A DNA stretch of 64,000 nucleotides from Betaproteobacteria bacterium (GCA_016720925.1 JADKJR010000004.1:248001-312000); one strand, 5' to 3'; shown: positions 26,368-35,416, counted from the first letter of the stretch. A program made the numbers and translations. The notes: generated by a model not told the origin, from the sequence alone.

Positions 26368-26940
26368 GTGATTGGTCGCAAGAGATCCGCAATTGGCCGG
26401 TTACTCCGGGGAGTGCCGCGACTTTCCTCCGCAATATTGTGGATCGCGCTCGCTAGTGCGGCCGTTGCGGCCAACTGGCTTCCGTTGGCGAAAGACGACT
26501 TGCATGACCCGGCGGGACCAGTCATCGGCGTCCTGCAAGAGCCGCGCGAAGCCTTGGCCGTGCTCCCGCCAGACACGGTTGGCAACCAGGTGCGCTGGGT
26601 GCAAGCAATAGAGAATGGTCATATCAAGCCAAGGACTCACGTTCGCGCCGTCGTAGAAATGCCGACGCGGGATACAGAAGTCATCCTCAGGAATACTGGT
26701 GAAATGGCCATGGTCAAGTTTCCGCATCGTCAGCACACAGCGTGGCTCGACTGCGGAAGCTGTCACGACGATTTGTTCAAGCGCGAAGCTGGTGCCACGA
26801 AAATCAACATGGCGATGATTTTGCGTGGAGAAAAGTGTGGGCTTTGCCACGGTGCTGTGGCGTTTCCATTGACCGAATGCGCGCGTTGTCACAACGTCGA
26901 GCGACAAATCGGGCCGCGGGTCGTTGATGCGCGCAATTGA
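26368..26940 (+). CDS. Triheme c7-like cytochrome (module B')
   Basis: 190 residues from GTG 26368, with an N-terminal signal or anchor (LSSAILWIALASAAVAA), a linker, and the triheme domain FPHRQHTAWLDC with CGSCH, CGLCH and CARCH. The linker and domain align with the C-terminal 180 residues of the hexaheme B protein, so this is B without its three c5 domains. The end overlaps the start of the A' gene. It is a periplasmic electron carrier. Confidence 0.88.
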   Translation: MIGRKRSAIGRLLRGVPRLSSAILWIALASAAVAANWLPLAKDDLHDPAGPVIGVLQEPREALAVLPPDTVGNQVRWVQAIENGHIKPRTHVRAVVEMPTRDTEVILRNTGEMAMVKFPHRQHTAWLDCGSCHDDLFKREAGATKINMAMILRGEKCGLCHGAVAFPLTECARCHNVERQIGPRVVDARN

Positions 26941-27346
26941 CTGGTCGCTGAAGCGTAGCCGGTGCCGCAGGGGACTCCAGGCGCGCTGGCTGTTTCAACT
27001 ACTTTGCTTCGGGATGATGACAGCGCCAGCTATTGCGGAATATGGGGATGTGGTCCTTAACCAACGATCAGAACGGGAAGGCGTGCGACCGGTCGTGTTT
27101 CCGCATTGGTTCCACCGTATCCGTTATCGCTGCAGCGCGTGCCATACAGAGCTTGGCTTCAAAATGCGCGCGGGCGCCAATCAAGTGCTGATGCGTGATA
27201 TTTCCAATGGCCAATTCTGCGGCGCCTGTCACAATGGTCAGCTAGCATGGGGCGCGGAGCGTTGCGATTTGTGCCACAGTGGCAAGCTGGGCCTGGCGTC
27301 CGGTATTGTTGGCAGTAGTGAAACCAAAGGGCCAGGCAAATGGTGA
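26927..27346 (+). CDS. Triheme c7-like cytochrome (module A')
   Basis: 139 residues with a signal peptide (LFQLLCFGMMTAPAIA), then EYGDVV and FPHWFHRIRYRC, with CSACH, CGACH and CDLCH. Over about 85 residues it is clearly the twin of module A at 22466, differing mainly by charge changes. ATG 26927 lies inside the end of the B' gene; a TTG at 26924 is an alternative. The pair B'-A' reverses the order A-B found upstream. Confidence 0.88.
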   Translation: MRAIDWSLKRSRCRRGLQARWLFQLLCFGMMTAPAIAEYGDVVLNQRSEREGVRPVVFPHWFHRIRYRCSACHTELGFKMRAGANQVLMRDISNGQFCGACHNGQLAWGAERCDLCHSGKLGLASGIVGSSETKGPGKW

Positions 27347-27426
27347 CCGGGAGCGTCAAGAAGGCGTTCATCTTCGCGGACGATCTGCAACGGCAGACGC
27401 CGGTGACGGCACGTATGCGGGCCGCA

Positions 27427-28509
27427 ATGCCGCGGGAAGACAATCAATTGAGACGGCGTTTCGCGATCGCACTGGCCCTTTCATTGCTTGCTGCGTGTGC
27501 TCATTCGCCGGGCGTAATGCGGTATGAGGTAGATGGTATTGATACAGGTCGCGTCTGGCCGGCCGCGCAAACCAGGGAAATGCCGCGTTACCGTATGATC
27601 GGGCAGTTGCTCGGCGAGGGCAATTTCACGATTGCCGGGAAGGATCAAGCCAGACTTTCCAAGGCGTTTCGCTGGTTGGTTGGTTTGGACGAGCGTGCGC
27701 CCAATCCGATCGTCTTGCAGCGTCCGCAATCGGGCATGGTTGACGAGGCGCGTCGGATTCTCGTGACCGATGTGAGCCGACAAGCAGTCCTGGTATTCGA
27801 TGAAGCGGCCGGTCGCCTCGATATATGGGATCGCGCCGGGAAGAATTCCAGCTTTGTCGCTCCGATTGCGATTGCGCCAGGATCCAATGGGCAGATACTT
27901 GTCACGGACGCCGAACTCAAGCGCGTAATTCGATTGAGCGCCAAGGGTGAACCGATTGGCGACTTTGGTGCTGGCATGCTGAAGCGTCCTGCCGGTATCG
28001 CCCGGCATGCACGCACGAAAGAGGTATTTGTTTCCGATATTCATTCACATGACATCAAGGTGTTTGACGACGAGGGAAGACACCTGAGGACGTTTGGCCG
28101 TGCCGGGGGAGCGCCAGGTGAATTCAGCTATCCGTCGCATCTTGCTGTGGCTGAGGACCGGCTATACGTTTCTGACACCATGAATGCGCGGATCCAGGTC
28201 TTCGAGTTAGGCGGCAAACCGTTGTTTCAGTTTGGCCAGCGTGGCTTGTTTCTCGGCAACCTTGTCCATCCCAAGGGCGTTGCCGTCGATGCCGAAGGCA
28301 ACATTTATGTCGTCGAGTCCTACCATGATCATTTGCTGGTGTATGACAAGACGGGTAGGTTTCTAATGGCGATAGGTGGTACGGGGAAGGCAAATGGCGA
28401 GTTCTACCTTCCGGCGGGCGTCTGGACAGATCGTGATAGTCGCGTATTTGTCGCGGATATGTTTAACGGGCGTGTGGCCATCATGCAGTTTCTGGGTGGC
28501 GATCAGTGA
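27427..28509 (+). CDS. NHL-repeat beta-propeller lipoprotein (second copy)
   Basis: About 360 residues. A lipoprotein signal RRRFAIALALSLLAAC is followed by six NHL repeats (for example EVFVSDIHSHDIKVFDDEG, LAVAEDRLYVSDTMNARIQV, GVAVDAEGNIYVVESYHDH). It is paralogous to the 16999 protein; both contain LKRPAGIA. ATG 27427 gives a normal signal length; ATG 27340, which overlaps the A' stop codon, is an alternative with 29 more residues. It is directly followed, with GTGA overlap, by the 11-haem gene, so each NHL gene precedes a large cytochrome gene. Confidence 0.85.
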   Translation: MPREDNQLRRRFAIALALSLLAACAHSPGVMRYEVDGIDTGRVWPAAQTREMPRYRMIGQLLGEGNFTIAGKDQARLSKAFRWLVGLDERAPNPIVLQRPQSGMVDEARRILVTDVSRQAVLVFDEAAGRLDIWDRAGKNSSFVAPIAIAPGSNGQILVTDAELKRVIRLSAKGEPIGDFGAGMLKRPAGIARHARTKEVFVSDIHSHDIKVFDDEGRHLRTFGRAGGAPGEFSYPSHLAVAEDRLYVSDTMNARIQVFELGGKPLFQFGQRGLFLGNLVHPKGVAVDAEGNIYVVESYHDHLLVYDKTGRFLMAIGGTGKANGEFYLPAGVWTDRDSRVFVADMFNGRVAIMQFLGGDQ

Positions 28510-30932
28510 GAATGCGCAACAACAGATTCATTCATGGAGTCATTGCGCTGGTCGCGATCTCCGCCGCAGTTTCTTTGGCGCTTGCGCAGAAGATCCCGGA
28601 CGTTCGCAACACTAAACACAATCTCTCGGTGACAGGTCCGGGGCCGGTAAAGGCGCAGAGTGAATCGCAGGTATGTGTGTTTTGTCACACGCCGCATGGT
28701 GCGGAGAGTCTGCCTGCCCCGCTCTGGAATCGTCATCAATCCGGCGCGACTTACACACCATATACTTCAAGCTCCCTGGAGGCTAACGCAGCGGAACTGG
28801 CCAATTCACCAGGCGGGTCATCAAAGCTTTGTTTGTCATGCCATGACGGCACCATGGCAATCGGGAACATAAATGTCCTCAACGGTCAGGCCCCGGCTAT
28901 CGTCGCACTTGCCGGCACGGCGGTGGGCGGCACTATGCCGGTTGGCGCCGGCGCAGACACAGGATTCACTCGCAATCTGGGTATCAACTTGACCAATGAT
29001 CACCCGATTTCTTTCACCTACGATGCCCAACTGGCTGTGGACGACGGTGAGCTTCGGGTGCCAGATGGTGTCAATGTTGGCACACGGTTGGCGGGAGTCA
29101 ATCCCAAACCGAAACTGCCGCTTGAAAATGGCCAGATGCAGTGCGCGACCTGCCACGACCCGCACGTACGCGAAATTGATCCTACGAAAGGGAGTGCAAA
29201 GTTTCTGCGGGGCAATCGTTTTCAATTCACCGCGCCGGTCGGCGGCACATTTAGCGAAAGTGGCGACATCGTCTGCCTGGCGTGTCACGATAAAGCCGGG
29301 CAAGCCTGGGCAGGTTCGGCGCATGCAAATCCGACTGTCGCTACGCAGGCATACAGCGCCGGCGCGGCGGCATTGCGAGAGCTTCCAGCGAATCTCCCGG
29401 TCTGGCAGGCTGCTTGTCTGAATTGCCATGATACGCACACCGTGCAGGGCGCGCGCCGTCTGTTGCGGGAAGGAACGGACAGTATTTCGACGCCGAAGAG
29501 CGGCGGCAATTCCGCGATCGAGCAGACGTGCTATCAGTGTCACAGCAGCGCCGCCGAGAGCGTTCTCACATCGACTGCAACGGTACCGGATATCAAGACT
29601 GATTTCTCATCGTTGCGGCACATGCCGATAAGCGTGCAGCCAGAAGTGCACGATATTGGAACGGGGCCGGGCATTAGACGTGGCAAGGATTTTGTCGAGT
29701 CCCAGGCATTGATGGGAAAAGGCGCTTCACAAAATCGGCACGCCGAATGTACCGATTGCCACAACCCGCATCGCGTAACCAAGAACCGGCTCTTCAATGG
29801 CAATTCGGTGCTGCCGGACGCCGCGGGCACGCATGATTTAGGCACCAACATTGCGTCCGGGGTAATGCGCGGTACGACGGGCGTTGAGCCCATCTATGGT
29901 TCCGCGAGCTTCACCAACAACCCGCTGAGCTACATTTTCAAGCGTGGTGACGGCGGAATCGGTGCAAGTGCCGCGACCGCAAGCGCGTGGGTGACGCGCG
30001 AGTATCAAGTGTGTCTCAAGTGTCACTCGGATTTTGCCTATGACACGCCGCCCAATCCGGGAGACTCCCCGGGCACCACCCCGTCAGGCACCAATGGCGT
30101 GGTCCAGTACACCAACCAGGCAATGGAGTTTCAGGCTCCTGGCGGTCACAAGGGTGAACTCAGCACCGCTGATAGCGGTGCTGGCGCAGCCTATGGGGTA
30201 AATAATCATCGTAGCTGGCATCCGGTCATTGACAGCACGGGGCGCACTAATGCAGTCCGCGGAACCATCGTGGGGAGTTTTCGCGGACCATGGGGTACGA
30301 ACGTCGGCACTCAAACCATGTACTGCAGTGATTGTCACGGATCCGACACCGCCGCGAATACCGTAGTACCCAACGGGGGCGAAAATGGCAGCCCGTGGGG
30401 TCCGCATGGCTCAAACAACAACTTCATCCTCAAAGGCGAATGGAGTGCAGGCACGGGTACTGGTGCCCGAGATAACGGATTCACGGCGAACGCGCTTTGC
30501 TTCAAGTGCCACGATCCGAACAATTACGCCGATCGCAACGGAATTGGCAATGTGTCGAATAGGACGACTGGTTTCTACAATAGCAGCAAAGGTAATCTGC
30601 ATGCCTTCCACACTGACAAGATTCAGCGGTTACGCTGCACATGGTGTCATGTCGCCGTGCCGCATGGATGGAAAAACAAGGCGCTGCTGGTCAATCTGAA
30701 CGATGTTGGGCCAGAGGTCGGGCTTGCAGCCGGTACGCAAGTTCGCAACAACACCACGGCACCGTACAGTCGCGCGCCATACTATCTCAACGCTGCCCTC
30801 AAGGTCAGGACATTTGCTGCAAGCGGCAATTGGCAAGACACTGACTGCGGTTCTGCGGGGGCACCTGGAAACGGCCGGAATGGCAAGGACTGGATGGCTG
30901 GCAGCAGCGAAAGCTGCGATAACCTTCCATGA
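28506..30932 (+). CDS. Undecaheme (11 CXXCH) secreted cytochrome
   Basis: 808 residues with a signal peptide (1-28) and eleven CXXCH sites at about 57, 109, 213, 257, 304, 342, 415, 503, 607, 665 and 711. Residues 33-265 repeat the tetraheme protein block for block: KHNLSVTGPG, CVFCHTPHGAE, PLWNR, CLSCHDGT, TNDHPIS, CATCHDPH, CLAC. The remaining seven haems have wide spacing and many added histidines (HNPHRV, NNHRSWHP), and the last 90 residues lack haems. There is no lipobox, so it is probably secreted or surface-bound by protein contacts. A candidate terminal reductase or filament. Start GTG 28506 or ATG 28512. Confidence 0.9.
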   Translation: MRMRNNRFIHGVIALVAISAAVSLALAQKIPDVRNTKHNLSVTGPGPVKAQSESQVCVFCHTPHGAESLPAPLWNRHQSGATYTPYTSSSLEANAAELANSPGGSSKLCLSCHDGTMAIGNINVLNGQAPAIVALAGTAVGGTMPVGAGADTGFTRNLGINLTNDHPISFTYDAQLAVDDGELRVPDGVNVGTRLAGVNPKPKLPLENGQMQCATCHDPHVREIDPTKGSAKFLRGNRFQFTAPVGGTFSESGDIVCLACHDKAGQAWAGSAHANPTVATQAYSAGAAALRELPANLPVWQAACLNCHDTHTVQGARRLLREGTDSISTPKSGGNSAIEQTCYQCHSSAAESVLTSTATVPDIKTDFSSLRHMPISVQPEVHDIGTGPGIRRGKDFVESQALMGKGASQNRHAECTDCHNPHRVTKNRLFNGNSVLPDAAGTHDLGTNIASGVMRGTTGVEPIYGSASFTNNPLSYIFKRGDGGIGASAATASAWVTREYQVCLKCHSDFAYDTPPNPGDSPGTTPSGTNGVVQYTNQAMEFQAPGGHKGELSTADSGAGAAYGVNNHRSWHPVIDSTGRTNAVRGTIVGSFRGPWGTNVGTQTMYCSDCHGSDTAANTVVPNGGENGSPWGPHGSNNNFILKGEWSAGTGTGARDNGFTANALCFKCHDPNNYADRNGIGNVSNRTTGFYNSSKGNLHAFHTDKIQRLRCTWCHVAVPHGWKNKALLVNLNDVGPEVGLAAGTQVRNNTTAPYSRAPYYLNAALKVRTFAASGNWQDTDCGSAGAPGNGRNGKDWMAGSSESCDNLP

Positions 30933-31921
30933 AAACGCTGATGATGAAATTGGCGTCCACCAAATTGACGGTGCTCGTTTTCGCGCTCCTCGGGTTGGCA
31001 TTGGTCACCAAGGAATTCCTGACTTTGGCGACATCATGGGCTGTCGTCGCATCGATTGGCATGTTGACGCTCAATCTTGTGGCCGCCTTGATCATGAAGC
31101 CGAGGCTGCGGCGGGAGTCAGGGCTCCTCGTATTTCACCTCGCGTTGCTTGCGCTACTGCTACTCGCCGGGCTGGGCCGACTGACGCATTTTGATGGCCA
31201 TGTTGAGATGCTGGAGGGCAACGTTTTTTCCGTAAGTGAGGTCGTGACCAACAGCCAAGGGCCGTTCCATCCGGCCTGGCTGCAAGATATTGCATTTCTT
31301 CAAGGGCCGTTCAGCGTCGACTATGCGCCGGGTGTCAAGCGGGCCCGCACTCGAAGCGAAGTCCTGTTTCAAAGTAAATCCGGTGGAGAGTGGCATCGTG
31401 TGGGTGATGACGTCCCGTTTCTCGCGGACGGTTTTCGCTTCTACACCACGCACAACAAGGGAATTGCGGCGATATTGACTTGGCTCCCGTCGCAAGGCGG
31501 AGCAATTACTGGCGCGGTACATATGCCCGGGTATCCGCTATTCGATTGGAAGCAGGCCAATCGCTGGCAAGCACCCGGCGGCCCGGACATTAGATTCTGG
31601 CTGCATCTCGATACGCCGGTGCAAGAAGATCGCGCGTGGACGCTCACCAGTGATCGCGCATCTGGCGTGTTGGTGGTCAATACGCTAGGCAACAGAGCAG
31701 AACTCCGGCGCGGTGAAACTGTCAGTTTGGAGGGCGGCACACTTCGGTTTGACGAGTTGCGAGGCTGGATGGGCTACCGCATTTTTTTCGATCCAACACT
31801 TCCATGGATGTTGTCCGCCGCCGTCGTCGCCGTGTTTGGACTGGCGCTTCAATTTTGGCGCAAGTCGAAGCAATTTAAAGGCGATGTTTTCGGCACATCG
31901 CCGGCGGCAAGGGTGGCGTGA
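30929..31921 (+). CDS. ResB-like cytochrome c biogenesis protein (System II)
   Basis: 330 residues. Three N-terminal transmembrane helices are followed by a periplasmic domain of about 190 residues and a C-terminal helix (WMLSAAVVAVFGLALQFW), the ResB/Ccs1 layout, although shorter than usual (about 450 residues or more) and weakly conserved. ResB works with CcsA to deliver haem to apocytochromes. The gene overlaps the 11-haem stop by ATGA and the ccsA-like gene follows at once, so it is a dedicated haem ligation unit for this cluster. Confidence 0.75.
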   Translation: MKTLMMKLASTKLTVLVFALLGLALVTKEFLTLATSWAVVASIGMLTLNLVAALIMKPRLRRESGLLVFHLALLALLLLAGLGRLTHFDGHVEMLEGNVFSVSEVVTNSQGPFHPAWLQDIAFLQGPFSVDYAPGVKRARTRSEVLFQSKSGGEWHRVGDDVPFLADGFRFYTTHNKGIAAILTWLPSQGGAITGAVHMPGYPLFDWKQANRWQAPGGPDIRFWLHLDTPVQEDRAWTLTSDRASGVLVVNTLGNRAELRRGETVSLEGGTLRFDELRGWMGYRIFFDPTLPWMLSAAVVAVFGLALQFWRKSKQFKGDVFGTSPAARVA

Positions 31922-32742
31922 TGATCGGTTTGCGCGTGGAGGTAATTACGCTCTGGCTTGGGCTCGGCTGTTATGCGGCGGGCGCACTTCTTTCCTGGCA
32001 AGGCGCCATTGCCTCGCGCAGGCGTGAAGCGGCGGTGTTGATGGCACTTTGTGCGGGATTGCTCATTCTGGCGTCAGCCATTGCGCAGCGGTGGGTGCGC
32101 TTGGGGCATGGCCCATTCTTCAATATGTTTGAAGTCCTTGCAAGCAACCTCTTCAGCCTGGGCCTGATCTACACGCTCGTCTATTGGCGCGCCCCGCGCA
32201 TGCGGGCGACGGCACGTATTGTCATGCCGATTCTTCTGGTGATGGCGCTTTGGCTCTGGTCAATTGAGCCAATAGACAGTCATTTTCCGGCGACCTATGC
32301 GACGCCAATTCTCTGGTTTCACGTCTTGCTTGGCAAGGTATTCCTTGGTTGCAGCCTCATTGCGCTAGGCATATCGGGCGCTGTGATACTTCGCCGATTC
32401 GATCTTTCCGCGACATGGTTCACGAGCATGCCGGCCGATGCATTACTCGATGCCATCGCATGGCGTGTCATGCAGGCAGCACTAATATTTGAAAGCGCCA
32501 TGTTGATCATGGGTGCGCTCTGGGCCCAGGACGCATGGGGCCGTTACTGGGCCTGGGATCCGCTTGAGACGTGGGCTTTCATTACCTGGCTTGCGTTGGC
32601 GGGCGCGCTTCACCTGCGAATCACGTATCGAGTTTCTCCGTTTCATGGCGCCCTGATGATATCAGCGGTTTTTGCGATTGCGTTTCTGACTTTTTTTGGT
32701 GTTCCATTCGTTACGCTCGCGCCGCATAAAGGGGCGGTGTGA
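31921..32742 (+). CDS. CcsA/ResC-like haem handling protein (System II)
   Basis: 273 residues with about eight transmembrane helices. The tryptophan-rich WWD-type motif is WGRYWAWDPLETWAFITWLA near residue 200, with conserved histidines at GHGPFFNMFE, WFHVLLGK and ALHLRI. CcsA moves haem to the periplasm and, with ResB, attaches it to CXXCH. The stop and start codons overlap those of its neighbours on both sides. Confidence 0.9.
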   Translation: MIGLRVEVITLWLGLGCYAAGALLSWQGAIASRRREAAVLMALCAGLLILASAIAQRWVRLGHGPFFNMFEVLASNLFSLGLIYTLVYWRAPRMRATARIVMPILLVMALWLWSIEPIDSHFPATYATPILWFHVLLGKVFLGCSLIALGISGAVILRRFDLSATWFTSMPADALLDAIAWRVMQAALIFESAMLIMGALWAQDAWGRYWAWDPLETWAFITWLALAGALHLRITYRVSPFHGALMISAVFAIAFLTFFGVPFVTLAPHKGAV

Positions 32743-33365
32743 ATTCCATCAAAGAATACTGGTTGACCGCTTTGTCATTGGTCATGGTAGCTTGCGCGGT
32801 GATAGCCGTACTGGTGTGGGGCAATGATGCCAGCGACTCGCGATCCAGGTCTGGCGCAGTTGGTGACGATGCCAATCGAGAAGCCAGAGCGCACGAGCAT
32901 CAGTCCGATGCCAAAGCGCGTGAGGTGGAGCGGCGCTTTAAGGAAGCTGTGCTGATGCTGCACGCCAAACAGTACGAACACGCTCTCACCGCCCTGCATC
33001 GGGTGCTCGAATTTGCGCCCGCAATGCCCGAGGCACACGCTAACATGGGCTATACCATGCTCGGCCTCAAGCGATTCGTTGCCGCGCGAGATTTCTTTTC
33101 AAGCGCGATTGAACTGCGACCGATGCAAGCAAATGCCTACTATGGTCTGGCGTTGGCGTTTGAGGCGGAAAACGACAGGGCACGCGCGATAGGCGCGATG
33201 CGGAGTTTTGTGCACCTTGCAAAACCCGACGATCCATTCGTGCGCAAGGCGCGCGCCGCGTTGTGGGAGTGGCAGTCCGCAAGTGAAAGGAGTCCGGCCG
33301 GCGACCAGTCCCCGTCGTTCCCGGGACGAAATGTCGCGTGGACCGAAGCTAGCAAGGGCAAATGA
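32739..33365 (+). CDS. Membrane-anchored TPR protein
   Basis: 208 residues from GTG 32739. One N-terminal transmembrane helix (ALSLVMVACAVIAVLVWG), then about three TPR motifs (EAVLMLHAKQYEHALTALHR, PEAHANMGYTMLGLKRFVAA, NAYYGLALAFEAENDRARAI). TPR proteins of the CcmH/NrfG kind present apocytochromes to the haem ligase; between ccsA and a thioredoxin this role is likely but inferred. Coupled at both ends by codon overlap. Confidence 0.75.
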   Translation: MNSIKEYWLTALSLVMVACAVIAVLVWGNDASDSRSRSGAVGDDANREARAHEHQSDAKAREVERRFKEAVLMLHAKQYEHALTALHRVLEFAPAMPEAHANMGYTMLGLKRFVAARDFFSSAIELRPMQANAYYGLALAFEAENDRARAIGAMRSFVHLAKPDDPFVRKARAALWEWQSASERSPAGDQSPSFPGRNVAWTEASKGK

Positions 33366-33913
33366 TGGTTTCTCTATTGGTGCGGATCAAGAGCGTTTGC
33401 GCAATCGTCATCCTGTTGCTTCTCGCTCCTGCCGCATGTGAGCGAATCGATGCCAGCAGCAGAGCGCCAGTGGGCCAAGGGTTTCCGCCGATTCGCATGC
33501 AAGGTATTGACAGGGCAGATTCATCGTCGACCACTTTTCGCGGAAAAGTGCTGCTCGTAAACGTCTGGGCAACATGGTGCCCGCCCTGTCGCAGGGAAAT
33601 GCCCAGTCTCGAACAATTGCATTCCCGGCTCGATCCTGCACGCGCGGCTGTGATTGGACTATCGGTCGAAGATGATACACATCAGGTACGGGAATGGCTC
33701 AAGAGGTCGAAGATCACTTTCCCGAATTATCTCGACACGCACGCACCGAGTGCGCGCGAAATATTGGGAATTTCCTCATACCCGCAAACATTTCTCGTCG
33801 CACCGGATGGGAAGGTGATTGCCCGTATTGAGGGCGCGCGCGATTGGGCCGAACCCAAGTGGATTGCGCTTGTTGACAAGGTCTACGCGGACTCGGCAAA
33901 TGTGCAGCGGTGA
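33362..33913 (+). CDS. TlpA/ResA-like thioredoxin
   Basis: 183 residues. A signal or lipoprotein-like segment ends LLLLAPAAC. The thioredoxin fold has active site WATWCPPCRREMP, and cis-proline in SSYPQTFLVAPDG. This family keeps CXXCH cysteines reduced before haem attachment, so it completes the local System II set. Last gene of the long operon; followed by the sigma-54 promoter at 33932. Confidence 0.88.
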   Translation: MMVSLLVRIKSVCAIVILLLLAPAACERIDASSRAPVGQGFPPIRMQGIDRADSSSTTFRGKVLLVNVWATWCPPCRREMPSLEQLHSRLDPARAAVIGLSVEDDTHQVREWLKRSKITFPNYLDTHAPSAREILGISSYPQTFLVAPDGKVIARIEGARDWAEPKWIALVDKVYADSANVQR

Positions 33914-33931
33914 GCAAACGCTTGGCTTGTC

Positions 33932-33947
33932 CGGCACGTTTCTTGCG
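33932..33947 (+). promoter_or_regulatory. Sigma-54 promoter for the monoheme-propeller operon
   Basis: CGGCACGTTTCTTGCG: matches TGGCACG-N4-TTGC with only the first base changed, GG and GC 10 bases apart. It is about 96 bases before the ATG at 34043, in a 129-base gap that has no convincing gene. Confidence 0.7.
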
Positions 33948-34042
33948 GCGTGCAGCAGTACTTGCCCGCCATGCCGAAATGTTGCACTGAAAAGTAGCGA
34001 TTTACTCAAAAACCATCCAATGCTTGGGAAGGAATCTCAATA

Positions 34043-34348
34043 ATGAGAATGAGGTCGCCTTGGTACCTCCTGGTCTCAATTGCACTCTTGAATAGCGGAG
34101 TGCGGGCGGCCGACACGCAAAACGGAGCCAGGCTATACGCGCAATACTGTCTGTCGTGCCATGGCGTTAACGGTAGAGGAAGCGCAGCGGGTGTGCCGGA
34201 TTTTTCACGCAGCAATGCCTTGTTCACGTCGGACGGCGCGCTATTTGGCAGCATCAGGGCCGGGAGGGGAGCAATGCCCGGCTTTCTCGGCATCTTGCGG
34301 GAACGAGATCTGTTTGACGTGATTGCCTATTTACGGACGTTGAACTGA
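34043..34348 (+). CDS. Small monoheme cytochrome c
   Basis: 101 residues with a signal peptide (YLLVSIALLNSGVRA) and a single class I haem: CLSCHGVNGRG, with methionine ligand in GAMPGF and the terminal VIAYLRTLN helix. It resembles small c-type cytochromes that serve oxidases or dehydrogenases. GGAAGGA lies upstream of ATG 34043. Its stop overlaps the ATG of the propeller gene, forming a separate three-gene unit. Confidence 0.88.
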   Translation: MRMRSPWYLLVSIALLNSGVRAADTQNGARLYAQYCLSCHGVNGRGSAAGVPDFSRSNALFTSDGALFGSIRAGRGAMPGFLGILRERDLFDVIAYLRTLN

Positions 34349-35406
34349 TGAATGGCCGTTATGCGCTCTCACTGGGTCGCGCTTTTGCGGTTTTTCTGGG
34401 CATGGTGTCCCTGACCGCAATTTCACAGCCCAAAGTGATTGACACGTTCGAGGTCGGGCAAGGCGTATTCGTGCGAGCGCTGAAATCCGACGCCGATCAT
34501 GGCAGCATGTGGGTTGGTACGTCGGTGGGCGTGCATGAAGTGGATTTGAAAACGCTGAAGCCGCGCAGCACATTCACTCGCAAGGAAGGGCTTGCCAATG
34601 AGTATGTTTTCGCGGTCGGGATTGATCGAGACGGATACAAGTGGTTCGGTACCAACGCTGGCGGAGCATCGCGCTATCGTGACGGCAAATGGAAGACCTA
34701 TTTTCCCATGCACGGCCTGGCGGATTACTGGGTATATTCGTTTGCCAGCCAGCGCGACGGTACATTGTGGATCGGCACGTGGGCCGGCGTCAGCCGTTTT
34801 GACCTGAAGACAGGGAAATTCAAGAACTACGTCAAGGAACTGGTCAATGAGTGGGTCTACGGCATTGGCGTTGATACGCAGGATCGCGTATGGTTCGGGA
34901 CCGAGGGTGGCGTGTCCATGTTCGATGGCAAGAAGTGGTCCGTATGGACCCACAAGGAAGGCCTCGGCGCACCCAATAGCGAACAACTTCCGCCCAGCAC
35001 CAATACCGGTCTCGGCACGCGTTTGCGGCACGATCTATCGGTGTCAAACGAAGGCAAGCCAACCTATAACCCCAATTACGTGTTTGCCATACAAGTTGCT
35101 GCCGATAAATCCGTATGGGCAGGTACTTGGGGCGGCGGCGCGGCACGTTTCGACGGAACGCGCTGGACCAATTTCACCGTAAGGGACGGTATGGCGGGCA
35201 ATCTCGTTTATGCGATTGTCCAGGACACGAGCGGTGCGATGTGGTTCGGGACCGACAAAGGCGTGACCAGATTCGACGGCAAGCGCTGGTACAGCATTGG
35301 CAAGGCGCAGGGATTGCTGGAACACCATGTCTATGCGTTGGCGGTTGCGCCCGACGGCGTGATATGGGCAGGCACCAAACGTGGCGTCACCCGGATTCAA
35401 CCATAA
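34348..35406 (+). CDS. Secreted two-component-regulator-type propeller protein
   Basis: 352 residues with a signal peptide (FAVFLGMVSLTAIS) and about seven Reg_prop blades (MWVGTSVGVHEV, KWFGTNAGGASRY, LWIGTWAGVSRF, VWFGTEGGVSMF, VWAGTWGGGAARF, MWFGTDKGVTRF, IWAGTKRGVTRI). No kinase or cyclase is attached, so it is a free-standing periplasmic or outer-face propeller. Coupled to the monoheme cytochrome gene and followed by a paralogue. Function unknown; protein contact or ligand sensing near the cytochromes is likely. Confidence 0.85.
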   Translation: MNGRYALSLGRAFAVFLGMVSLTAISQPKVIDTFEVGQGVFVRALKSDADHGSMWVGTSVGVHEVDLKTLKPRSTFTRKEGLANEYVFAVGIDRDGYKWFGTNAGGASRYRDGKWKTYFPMHGLADYWVYSFASQRDGTLWIGTWAGVSRFDLKTGKFKNYVKELVNEWVYGIGVDTQDRVWFGTEGGVSMFDGKKWSVWTHKEGLGAPNSEQLPPSTNTGLGTRLRHDLSVSNEGKPTYNPNYVFAIQVAADKSVWAGTWGGGAARFDGTRWTNFTVRDGMAGNLVYAIVQDTSGAMWFGTDKGVTRFDGKRWYSIGKAQGLLEHHVYALAVAPDGVIWAGTKRGVTRIQP

Positions 35407-35416
35407 GGCGCAGGAC

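Noticed and set aside
33819..34043. A plus-strand frame with LAACSSTCPPC that looks like a small redox protein
   Set aside because: It overlaps the end of the tlpA-like gene in another frame, has no start signal, and the region is better explained as a sigma-54 promoter and leader.
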